Source: an uncultured Clostridium sp. (lineage in GTDB: Bacteria; Bacillota; Clostridia; TANB77; CAG-508). Taken from it: a stretch of 6,202 bases of DNA. Where the stretch lies: assembly GCA_945937855.1 (NCBI GenBank), contig CAMEUC010000086.1:1-6202 (forward strand), written 5' to 3'. A model generated the notes under the pieces. That model searched no databases, was not told the origin of the DNA, and saw only the letters and a program-made list of their open reading frames with translations. Positions 1 to 6,009 of the stretch are shown in pieces. The translations under genes were made by a program, and so were the position numbers. Numbering within the stretch: position 1 is the stretch's first letter; the number at the start of each line of letters is the position of its first letter.

Positions 1-125
1 AAGACTTAGGAAGTAGAAACTTAGCAACAATGATGAAAAGTTTTGATGGCGAATTAGTTAAAATCGCAATAGCAAAAACTACTGGAATATTAGCAGAAGA
101 TGCTTTAGAAGTAGAAGAAGAATAG
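1..125 (+). CDS. C-terminal end of an unknown protein (5' part outside window)
   Basis: The frame whose codons start at position 3 is open from the window edge to a TAG at 123-125. It encodes about 40 residues beginning DLGSRNLATM and ending in an acidic tail (ALEVEEE). No start codon with a ribosome binding site lies inside the window, so the gene begins upstream. I do not recognise the family, and the visible part shows no catalytic motif, membrane segment or cysteine cluster. The acidic end is common in phage structural and DNA-binding proteins but is not diagnostic. The gene is on the same strand as the phosphoesterase gene, with a hairpin between them, so it is probably the preceding member of the same phage module. 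The reading frame is supported only by its openness and codon composition. Confidence 0.6.
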   Translation, partial: DLGSRNLATMMKSFDGELVKIAIAKTTGILAEDALEVEEE

Positions 126-143
126 GGAGAAATTATTCTCCCT
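124..143 (+). terminator. Hairpin after the first gene, possible weak terminator
   Basis: AGGGAGAA (124-131) and TTCTCCCT (136-143) form a perfect 8-bp stem with an ATTA loop, starting in the stop codon of the upstream gene. The bases after it (TCCCAATAATTTT) are not a clean T-tract, so termination would be weak. It could instead be an mRNA-stabilising 3' hairpin or an attenuator before the phosphoesterase gene. Confidence 0.4.
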
Positions 144-173
144 TCCCAATAATTTTAGAAAGGAAAATGATAT

Positions 174-1517
174 ATGGGATTAGGAAGAGATAAAGACGAG
201 TCTCTTTTGGAGTACCAAATAAGGATATGTAGTGAAAGAGTTAAGTTGGATTTAACTTGGGATGAAGTAGCAAAAATTCTTAATGAAGAGCTTGGAGAAA
301 ATTATGGAGAATCCAAATATCGTAAATGGTGGTATGCCTTTAACGAAGGAATGGATTATGTAAGAAGTCTTGAGGCTGAAAAAGAAGAGACTGTAAAAGA
401 ATATGTTGGAGAACAAAAAAAAGATTTTCAAATGTTAAAAACTGGAGAACAAGCTTCAACAATAGTTACTAAATTAAACGAAGAACAGTTAAAAGACCCA
501 GATTATCTTTTGAAGGTTCACGGTTACGACCCAAATGAATGGGAATTAACAAGTGCAAAACAATCAATTTGGAATAATAAATTAGATAATGAATTATATA
601 GTTCTAAAATTACAGTTAAACCTAGAATTGGTTTTAATTGGAGTGAAGATAATGTTAGAAAAATTTTTGATAAGGTTATTAAAGATATTGATATTTTAGG
701 ATGTGAATATGCGCGTATTGCGGGGAAAGATGAACAACCACCAATTCAAGATAAAATGATTTTAATAGGTATTTCAGATTTACATTATGGATTATTAGCA
801 AAAGATAATCTTTCTGAAGAGTATAATATGAAGATTGCAAATGAAAGATTTAATAAAATTTTAACTGATGTAATTCAAAGGAAGCAAGATAATCAAGATA
901 TTGAAAAAGTTATCTTATTAATTGGAAATGATTTTCTAAATGCAGATAATTTACAAGGAACTACATCAAGACATATGACACCACAAGACCAAGAAACTAA
1001 TTGGTATGAAATGATAACAAGTGCAACAGAAATGTTGATTGAAGGTATCGAAAAATTACGATTTTTCTTCCCTAAAATTGAAGTAGTAAATGTAAAAGGT
1101 AATCACGATGAAATGAGTATGTTTGGTATAATACAAACATTAAATGCTTATTATAAGAATAGCTTATCAGTTATAATTAATACAGATTGTAGATTTAGAC
1201 AATACATAAAATATGGAACGAGTTTAATAGGATTATCTCATAATGAAAGAATACAAGACATTACTAAAATAATGGCTGCGGAAAGTGGAACAGATTGGGG
1301 AGAATGTAAGTATAAGTGTTTTCTTCTTGGACATTTACACGACAGAAAAGAAGTTGGAGATGATTATGGGGTAGATATATATCGTTTACCTAGTGTATCT
1401 GGAGCTTCAGCTTGGACTAGTCAACAAGGTTATTGTGGAACGAATAAAATGAGTCAATCTTTTGTTTTTGATAAAAGTAAAGGATTAATTGAAATAATGA
1501 ATACTATAGTAGAATAA
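174..1517 (+). CDS. Calcineurin-like metallophosphoesterase with N-terminal HTH-like region
   Basis: The 447-residue protein carries the ordered metal-binding motifs of the calcineurin-like phosphoesterase family: SDLHYG (D202, H204), GNDFLNAD (251-258), GNHD (309-312), SHNE (H356) and GHLH (386-389). Family members hydrolyse phosphodiesters or phosphomonoesters with two divalent metals, and SbcD/Mre11-type members are nucleases. Residues about 10-65, including TWDEVAKILNEELG and YRKWW, look like a helix-turn-helix, which suggests DNA targeting. Residues about 65-190 form a less defined, charged linker. I infer a phage DNA-processing nuclease or phosphatase; the substrate cannot be read from sequence. 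The ATG at 174 is preceded by AAAGGA at 159-164. An ATG at 167 is in another frame and stops quickly. Motif II reads G-N-D rather than the usual G-D. A strong terminator follows the stop codon directly, so this gene ends its transcription unit. Confidence 0.85.
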   Translation: MGLGRDKDESLLEYQIRICSERVKLDLTWDEVAKILNEELGENYGESKYRKWWYAFNEGMDYVRSLEAEKEETVKEYVGEQKKDFQMLKTGEQASTIVTKLNEEQLKDPDYLLKVHGYDPNEWELTSAKQSIWNNKLDNELYSSKITVKPRIGFNWSEDNVRKIFDKVIKDIDILGCEYARIAGKDEQPPIQDKMILIGISDLHYGLLAKDNLSEEYNMKIANERFNKILTDVIQRKQDNQDIEKVILLIGNDFLNADNLQGTTSRHMTPQDQETNWYEMITSATEMLIEGIEKLRFFFPKIEVVNVKGNHDEMSMFGIIQTLNAYYKNSLSVIINTDCRFRQYIKYGTSLIGLSHNERIQDITKIMAAESGTDWGECKYKCFLLGHLHDRKEVGDDYGVDIYRLPSVSGASAWTSQQGYCGTNKMSQSFVFDKSKGLIEIMNTIVE

Positions 1518-1552
1518 AATATAAAGACGTAGCTCAACTACGTCTTTATATT
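1518..1552. terminator. Strong bidirectional intrinsic terminator
   Basis: Starting one base after the phosphoesterase stop codon, 1518-1532 pairs with 1538-1552 as a perfect 15-bp stem (core AAAGACGTAG / CTACGTCTTT) with loop CTCAA. The flanks are A-rich on the left and T-rich on the right. The RNA would therefore have a U-rich tail in either direction, for rightward transcripts and for leftward transcripts from the promoter at 1597-1625. Confidence 0.85.
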
Positions 1553-1569
1553 AATACTTTGCAAGTATT
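1553..1569. repeat. Short inverted repeat next to the terminator
   Basis: AATACTT (1553-1559) and AAGTATT (1563-1569) form a perfect 7-bp stem with a 3-base loop (TGC). It sits directly beside the terminator hairpin, so a leftward transcript from about 1590 would consist of two consecutive hairpins. It overlaps the -35 box of the proposed rightward promoter and could also be a protein binding site. Confidence 0.45.
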
Positions 1570-1587
1570 TACCAATTATATTATAAC
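1559..1587 (+). promoter_or_regulatory. Candidate rightward sigma-70 promoter for tRNA and packaging genes
   Basis: TTGCAA (1559-1564) and TATAAC (1582-1587) are separated by 17 bases, a reasonable -35/-10 pair lying just after the terminator. Transcription would start near 1594 and run through the tRNA into the gene at 1756. A second -10-like TATAAT at 1601-1606 has no good -35. In such AT-rich DNA chance matches are common, so this is only a candidate. Confidence 0.45.
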
Positions 1588-1596
1588 ACGATTTGT

Positions 1597-1625
1597 ATTA
1601 TATAATAAGATATTAAATTTGTCAA
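1597..1625 (-). promoter_or_regulatory. Perfect-consensus leftward sigma-70 promoter
   Basis: Read on the minus strand, TTGACA (complement of 1620-1625) is followed after exactly 17 bases by TATAAT (complement of 1597-1602). This matches the housekeeping sigma factor consensus in both boxes and the spacing. Transcription would start near 1590 and go left, straight into the bidirectional terminator at 1552-1518. That predicts an RNA of roughly 75 bases with no credible coding region. Confidence 0.6.
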
Positions 1626-1644
1626 TAGTTTCATAAAAAAATAT

Positions 1645-1719
1645 CGGAAATAAAGTGTAAAGGTTTGCACGCCACTTTTGGGAAGTGGAAGAGCTGTCCG
1701 AGTCAGATATTTCCGACCA
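1645..1719 (+). tRNA. tRNA-Pro (anticodon UGG), divergent phage-type
   Basis: The 75-base segment folds as a cloverleaf. The acceptor stem 1645-1651/1709-1715 has 7 perfect pairs, and discriminator A1716 is followed by an encoded CCA (1717-1719). The D stem 1655-1658/1667-1670 closes a loop with the GG pair at 1662-1663. The anticodon stem 1672-1676/1684-1688 is perfect, with loop TTTGGGA giving U33, anticodon TGG at 1679-1681 and G37. The T stem 1692-1696/1704-1708 has 4 of 5 pairs and loop TCCGAGT. C1-G72, A73 and G35-G36 are the known bacterial proline identity elements. Oddities are three A's instead of U8-purine9 between acceptor and D stem, C in place of U55, a G-A mismatch in the T stem and only three variable-loop bases. 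It lies just upstream of the packaging genes, where it may help decode CCN codons in late mRNAs. A strict tRNA scan could score it low. Confidence 0.82.
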
Positions 1720-1755
1720 AGATAAATAATTAACATAAATAAGGAGGAAAATTAA

Positions 1756-2346
1756 ATGATTTATAAGAAGATGCCTTGCAGTGTAGAATGTTTCAGACTT
1801 GGATATGATGAAATGCCAAAGTGGTTCCAAGAGCACATTAGAGCAAATAATATTTCAAATATAGATGCCTTCTTAGAAGGTGTTAATGAAACAGTAAAAA
1901 TTAAAACTCTTGAAGGAGTAATGAATGCAATTCAAGGAGACTACATTATCAAAGGTGTAAAAGGAGAAATATATCCTTGTAAGGCAGAAGTATTTAAAGA
2001 AACATATCAATATGTTCCATTAAGACATATTGATGTTGGTGATAAGTTAACTAAGAAATATATTTATTTAGATGAAGCAAATTATTTAGGTAATGATGCA
2101 GGAGATATAATTGTTTTTGATAATAACCATAAAATAATAAGTGAAGCAAATGAAAGTGGAGAAGTAAATAAAATACTTATATATGATAAAAATGATGGGG
2201 AATTAAATACTGTTGTTTTGTATGAAAATGGAGAAAGAAAATTAGATAAAGTTTTAATTCCTGAAACATTTAGTATGGAAGTTAGTGAAATTGATGTTAA
2301 AAAAATCGCTTATGAATTTCTTAGATTAGAAAGGGAAGAAATTTAA
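1756..2346 (+). CDS. Conserved phage protein with 'GDYIIKGVKGEIYPCK' motif, unknown function
   Basis: The protein has 196 residues. AAGGAGG at 1741-1747 lies 8 bases before the ATG, a very strong ribosome binding site. The N-terminal half holds a signature I recognise from many small, mostly uncharacterised phage and prophage proteins of Gram-positive hosts: a block of the form (P/Q)GD-x-I-(I/V)-KG-V-KGE-x-YPCK followed by x(3)-F-x-x-TY. Here it is QGDYIIKGVKGEIYPCK at about residues 60-76, then VFKETYQYV. The C-terminal half, from about residue 90, is a beta-rich, acidic extension (IIVFDNNHKI, KILIYDKNDGEL) that I do not recognise and that makes the protein longer than the usual signature-bearing ones. 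No transmembrane segment or metal site is evident. It follows the tRNA and precedes the TerS-like gene by about 24 bases, so it is probably co-transcribed with packaging genes. Its function is unknown. Confidence 0.75.
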   Translation: MIYKKMPCSVECFRLGYDEMPKWFQEHIRANNISNIDAFLEGVNETVKIKTLEGVMNAIQGDYIIKGVKGEIYPCKAEVFKETYQYVPLRHIDVGDKLTKKYIYLDEANYLGNDAGDIIVFDNNHKIISEANESGEVNKILIYDKNDGELNTVVLYENGERKLDKVLIPETFSMEVSEIDVKKIAYEFLRLEREEI

Positions 2347-2354
2347 TATTTTTG

Positions 2355-2363
2355 AGAGGTGAT
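2355..2363 (+). promoter_or_regulatory. Ribosome binding site that sets the start at 2371
   Basis: GAGGTGAT at 2356-2363 matches the extended anti-Shine-Dalgarno complement and lies 7 bases before ATG 2371, an ideal spacing. The alternative in-frame GTG at 2359 lies inside this site, so it cannot be the start it serves. I therefore begin the gene at 2371, and its first residues become MTTIYKIVN, exactly where GIY-YIG domains normally start. Confidence 0.75.
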
Positions 2364-2370
2364 TTTTGAT

Positions 2371-4122
2371 ATGACAACAATTTATAAAATAGTTAATACA
2401 GAAAATAATAGGATGTTTATCGGATATACCTCTAAAAAAACTCCAGAAGAAGCGTTGGTATATTGGATGCGAAATTGTGGGAAAAAAATTTTTGCAGAAT
2501 ATGAAATTGCTAAAGATGTTAAAAAATATGGTAAAAGTGTTTTTAAGGCAGAATATTTAACGAGTGCACCAACAGATAGTGAAGCACAAGAAATTGTAGA
2601 TAGATACATAGATACATTTAATACCTTAGAACCAGCTGGATATAATAAAAACTATGCAGGTATTCGAAAAATGAATCCTAATTATTATGATGATAAAGAA
2701 GATAAAACAATTATATCAATAGATAATAATTTATCCATTGGAGAAAAGACAATTTTAGAAGATGAAATGAGAAGTCTTTATGGGTTAGACAATTTAGTAA
2801 ATCCAACATTAAAAAAGAATATGGCAACAAAAGATGTTGTTGATGGATTAAGAGAGCTAGCGAATGATTTAGAAAAATATGGAAATATAGATGTACTATC
2901 TGTTATTCCTAGAAAATTAAATGATGAATTAGAAAATAATGGAAAAACAATAACTAAAATATTAGATAGAAGAGCGAATCTTAATTTAGATAAAGAATAT
3001 ATTATTACTCCATCGGATTCGGTTTTGTGTATAAAGTGTGGTAAATATAAAATTGGAGAAGTAGATTTTTATTCTCATATAGATGAAACATCAACATATG
3101 ATGGATGGATACATATATGTAAAGACTGCTTAGCAGATTATAGTGAACAGATTTACGAAATATGTAAAAATCCTTTATATACAATGATTTCTATTAGTCA
3201 AATAGCTAATGTTGCTTTTGTTCAAGAAATTGCAGAAAGGGCATCTGAACAATGGGAAAGAAATAAAGATAATCCACGAGAAATTGCAAAATATTATTTT
3301 TCAGAATTAAAATTTAATTGGGCAAGAAGAAAAGATACTCCAAAAACAATTTTAGAATTTAGAAATAGTCATTTTGTAGGTGATATATTTAGTTTCGAAG
3401 AATACCATCCAGCAATGCCTAAAGTATTTATCAAAGACTTGAATCAAGGTTTGGTTAAAGAAAAAATAAAAGGCGATAAAACAATTGTTGAAAACTTAGA
3501 ACAAAAATGGGGAAAAGGATTTACTGCTGAAGAATATGAATCAATGGAAGAAGAATTTAATAAATTAGAAAAATTTTTAGGTAAAAAAACTGATTTACAT
3601 ATTGAGGCATTAAAAAAATATATTATATATAGTTCAAAAGAGAAAACTGCATTAGCAGAAGGAAAAGACTTAAAAGAAGTAAAAGAGTGGAGTTCTTTGG
3701 CAGATAAAGCTGCTGAAAATGCTCAATTGAAAATCAAACAATTGTCAGGAGATTTTGGTGATGGAGTAGATAGTTTTGCACAATTGGCTGAAACAGTTGA
3801 AGAATATTATTCTGCTATACCTACATTGCCAAAAGCAAGAAAAATGCCATATGATGATATGGACTTTATAATATGGCAAACAGTTAATTATATAAGAAGG
3901 CTAGAAGGGAAACCTGAATCTACTTATGAAGATGTTTACTATTTTTATGACGAAGAGCTAACTAAAAAAATGAGAGATTCTGGAATGACCGATGACCAAA
4001 TTGAAAAGGCAAAAGCTGAAAGAAATGCAGTATTTAAAGATTTATCAGATAACTATCAAGAGCCATTATGGCTATTACCTACATTAGGTGAAGATGAGGA
4101 TGATGAAGGTGATGAAGAATGA
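2371..4122 (+). CDS. GIY-YIG-like domain fused to zinc ribbon and TerS-like region
   Basis: With ATG 2371 the protein has 583 residues. Residues 3-92 resemble a GIY-YIG endonuclease domain: TIYKIVN, MFIGYTS for the 'YIG' strand, KKYGKSVFKAEYL, and DRYIDTFNTLEPAGYN at its end. The usual catalytic glutamate before the YI pair appears to be aspartate, so activity is uncertain. C220-x2-C223 and C250-x2-C253 (CIKCGK, HICKDC) form a probable zinc ribbon. The C-terminal half, with KWGKGFTAEEYE, a long charged helical stretch (about 385-480) and an acidic tail (EDEDDEGDEE), resembles small-terminase-like proteins of Gram-positive phages. The ATG of TerL overlaps this stop codon by 4 bases, implying translational coupling. 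I infer that it recognises phage DNA and recruits TerL. It could instead be a homing-type nuclease fused to a packaging protein. The TerS assignment rests on context and remembered family resemblance. Confidence 0.7.
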   Translation: MTTIYKIVNTENNRMFIGYTSKKTPEEALVYWMRNCGKKIFAEYEIAKDVKKYGKSVFKAEYLTSAPTDSEAQEIVDRYIDTFNTLEPAGYNKNYAGIRKMNPNYYDDKEDKTIISIDNNLSIGEKTILEDEMRSLYGLDNLVNPTLKKNMATKDVVDGLRELANDLEKYGNIDVLSVIPRKLNDELENNGKTITKILDRRANLNLDKEYIITPSDSVLCIKCGKYKIGEVDFYSHIDETSTYDGWIHICKDCLADYSEQIYEICKNPLYTMISISQIANVAFVQEIAERASEQWERNKDNPREIAKYYFSELKFNWARRKDTPKTILEFRNSHFVGDIFSFEEYHPAMPKVFIKDLNQGLVKEKIKGDKTIVENLEQKWGKGFTAEEYESMEEEFNKLEKFLGKKTDLHIEALKKYIIYSSKEKTALAEGKDLKEVKEWSSLADKAAENAQLKIKQLSGDFGDGVDSFAQLAETVEEYYSAIPTLPKARKMPYDDMDFIIWQTVNYIRRLEGKPESTYEDVYYFYDEELTKKMRDSGMTDDQIEKAKAERNAVFKDLSDNYQEPLWLLPTLGEDEDDEGDEE

Positions 4123-5963
4123 CAGAAGAAGAAATACAGCTTAAATTAAAACAATGGAACCCAAACAATTTTGCACCAAAAAGTCCTTTAAGAAATCAAA
4201 TATATTATGAACATTTTATAAGAAATAGTCATAAGTATGCAGAATTAATTTCTTGGTTAAGATTTTACCCCGATATCTATTATGATATGATAAGACCAAA
4301 AGGGAAAAAGAATGGATTAATATTTGATGACCACCAAAGGATAGAGTTAAGAATATTAGCAAGATTTAGTGACCCATATTTATGTATTCCTCGTCGGTAC
4401 TGGTAAAACAATGATTGATGTTTTATACTTATATTTCCTAGCAATTTTTTATCCACGGAATACAATTAAGTATTACATCAGGAACAAAAGAGCAGGCGGT
4501 TAATATTTGGGCAGATAAGCATAGAGAAGTATTACAATTTTATCCTAGTTTAAAAAAAGAAATTGTAAAGGCATCTTTTGCTAAAGATACGGCAGAAGTT
4601 ATGTTTAAAAATGGGTCAAGATGTACATCTTTACCTATAAATCAAGCTTCTAAAGGGCAAAGACGTCATAGGGGAAGTATAGAAGAAAGTAACATTATTA
4701 ATCACGCAGATTATGAAGATATAGTAGCACCAATATTTGTTGTTCCTAGACAAACAATGGGTGGAAAAGCAGATATGGAAGAGCTGAATGGTCAAATTGC
4801 CAGATATACTACTTCTCGGTTATCGTAATTCTGACGAATTTGATGTGATTACAAAAACAGCTGAAAAAATGATAGACCTAAAGGGGTCTTTTTTATTTGG
4901 TGCAACTTGGGCATTACCATATAGATATGGGAGATTAGCAAAAACAGGTATAAATTCCGCAAGAGAAAAAGATGAGGTAGCCTTTAGGATGAACTATTTA
5001 TGTGAATGGGTTGGCTCAACTGAAGGAGCTTTAGTAAGTGCAAATGATTTAATGGCTTGCAGAACATTGAAATATAATGATATGTTTAAAATAGCTGAAA
5101 TAAATAAAAAAAATCCTAATACTGAATATGTTATTGCAGTCGACGTTGCTGGTACTGGTGAAAACACCACTTCTATTGTAATAGGAAGAATTTTAAAAAA
5201 AGAAAATAACACATTAGATAAAGTACAAGTAGTAAGTTGTAATACAATACCTACATCTGGAGACTTCTCAGATGATGCTATTTTTATAAAAAAATTATTC
5301 TATGCTTATGGAGGTAGCTTAGATTTAACTAAAAGTCGTGTTAAAGCGATTGTAGTTGATGCTAATGCTATCGGACAAGGTTTAGTTCAAGAATTAATGG
5401 AGAATCATTTTGATGCTGAAACTAATACAAATCTCGGAAGTTTTGACTTAATGTTTGAAAGTAAGATAACAAAAAAGCCAGAAAATAAAAACAGCCCTAA
5501 AATATTATGGGATTTGATAGTTAGTGGTAAACAAAATGATATTATCGTTAATTTTATAAATATGTTTAAAGGACATCACGTCTTAATGGCTGCTACATAT
5601 GACGCAGTTAAAAAAGACATAATAGATGATTTGAATAAACAAGGAAAAAAACATTATGAATTACAAGATTTTTATGGTTTAAACTTAGCTGTTTCAGCGG
5701 ATGATATTGAATATCAGTGCAATCAGGTAACTGGTTTTATAAACGAAATGTCAAACTTAAAAACAGTAGTAAGTGAGGATAATAAAAGTTTAAAAGTAAA
5801 ACAGATAAAAAGGACAATTAATAAAGATAAATTCTCTGCAATTTCTTATCTTTTATATTATGCAAAAATGTTTATGGATAATGAAGAAGTTGAAGAAGAA
5901 TATGATGTAAATGACTTAGTATCAATTAGTTATGGAGCTAATAATATGGGATATAGTTATTAA
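4119..5963 (+). CDS. terL: Terminase large subunit (TerL), read through three +1 frameshifts at CGG
   Basis: TerL is the packaging ATPase and headful or site-specific nuclease of tailed phages. No single frame encodes it. The frame from ATG 4119 stops at 4404, but skipping one C at each of 4395, 4456 and 4817 gives 613 continuous residues (92+20+120+381). The joined product has Walker A IPRGTGKT (90-97), then YPGIQLSITSGTKEQA, the Walker B-like GSIEES (E188, E189), coupling motif YTTSG (229-233) and FLFGATWALPYRYGR. The RNase H-like nuclease region has candidate metal ligands D341 (VIAVDVAG), D413 (IVVDANA) and D569 (NKDKFSAISYL). Length and motif order are normal for TerL. AAGGTGAT at 4106-4113 precedes the start, which overlaps the upstream stop codon. 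The three insertions restore the original frame exactly, and each segment keeps protein-like coding throughout, so I call an expressed recoded gene. The alternative is a triply damaged gene or an assembly artefact. Confidence 0.85.
4392..4406 (+). other. +1 frameshift site 1: CGT-CGG-T in Walker A
   Basis: The incoming frame reads CCT CGT CGG TAC TGG TAA and would stop at 4404-4406. Skipping C4395 gives CCT CGT GGT ACT GGT AAA ACA, encoding PRGTGKT, a textbook Walker A. The shifted glycine codon is GGT 4396-4398. The P-site codon CGT would not re-pair with GTC after a slip, which argues for out-of-frame A-site entry or quadruplet reading rather than classic slippage. Confidence 0.85.
4453..4503 (+). 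other. +1 frameshift site 2: CCA-CGG-A
   Basis: Sixty-one bases after site 1, the frame in use reads TAT CCA CGG AAT and would end at TAA 4501-4503. Skipping C4456 gives TAT CCA GGA ATA CAA, encoding YPGIQ and continuing into SITSGTKEQA, the strand after the Walker A helix in TerL. The preceding CCA is a proline codon read by the UGG anticodon of the tRNA at 1645-1719, although that pairing does not by itself explain the shift. Confidence 0.85.
4814..4828 (+). other. +1 frameshift site 3: TCT-CGG-T in the coupling motif
   Basis: The frame in use reads ACT TCT CGG TTA TCG TAA and would stop at 4826-4828. Skipping C4817 gives ACT TCT GGT TAT CGT AAT, encoding TSGYRN, the expected TerL coupling motif after Walker B. 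This third shift returns translation to the frame of the start codon, and the nuclease half then stays open to 5963. Confidence 0.85.
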
Positions 5964-5968
5964 TAAGC

Positions 5969-5984
5969 CCTTAATTAATTAAGG
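5969..5984. repeat. 16-bp perfect palindrome between TerL and the next gene
   Basis: CCTTAATTAATTAAGG is its own reverse complement and sits 5 bases after the TerL stop codon. As RNA it could form a 6-bp stem with a TTAA loop followed by AATTTT, a weak terminator or processing signal. As DNA it could be a dimeric protein site. Nothing further in the sequence decides between these. Confidence 0.5.
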
Positions 5985-5995
5985 AATTTTGAAAG

Positions 5996-6003
5996 AAGGG
6001 AGG
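5996..6003 (+). promoter_or_regulatory. Strong ribosome binding site for a GTG start
   Basis: AAGGGAGG lies 6 bases before GTG 6010-6012. The next in-frame ATG (6064) has no comparable site, so the GTG is taken as the start of the last gene. Confidence 0.65.
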
Positions 6004-6009
6004 ATAGCT

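Noticed and set aside
1641..1720. A riboswitch or self-cleaving ribozyme in the leader of the 1756 gene
   Set aside because: The stems fit a tRNA cloverleaf with anticodon loop, T-loop bases and CCA end much better. No hammerhead core or known riboswitch core motif was seen.
1576..1836. Minus-strand ORF of 86 codons
   Set aside because: It runs through the tRNA and promoters, has no plausible ribosome binding site, and opposes a well-supported gene start.
2382..2609. Minus-strand ORF, together with those at 4280-4465 and 4994-5212
   Set aside because: These are antisense shadows of the TerS-like and TerL genes, with hydrophobic low-information translations and no start signals.
4453..4459. 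Classic tRNA-Pro slippage at CCA-C caused by the phage tRNA
   Set aside because: After a +1 move the UGG anticodon would face CAC, which pairs poorly, and the other two sites follow Arg and Ser codons. The common factor is CGG, not proline.
4395..4819. Three sequencing or assembly errors
   Set aside because: None of the sites is a homopolymer, all add the same base in the same codon context, and no other gene in the window is broken. Error cannot be fully excluded without reads, so it is kept as the refuting test.
4119..5963. Reading the terminase as separate genes (4119-4406, 4601-4828, 4788-5963) or as a pseudogene
   Set aside because: The pieces join into one normal-length TerL with all motifs. 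The ATGs at 4601 and 4788 lack ribosome binding sites and fall inside conserved blocks, and all breaks share one CGG signature. Decay would give varied lesions.
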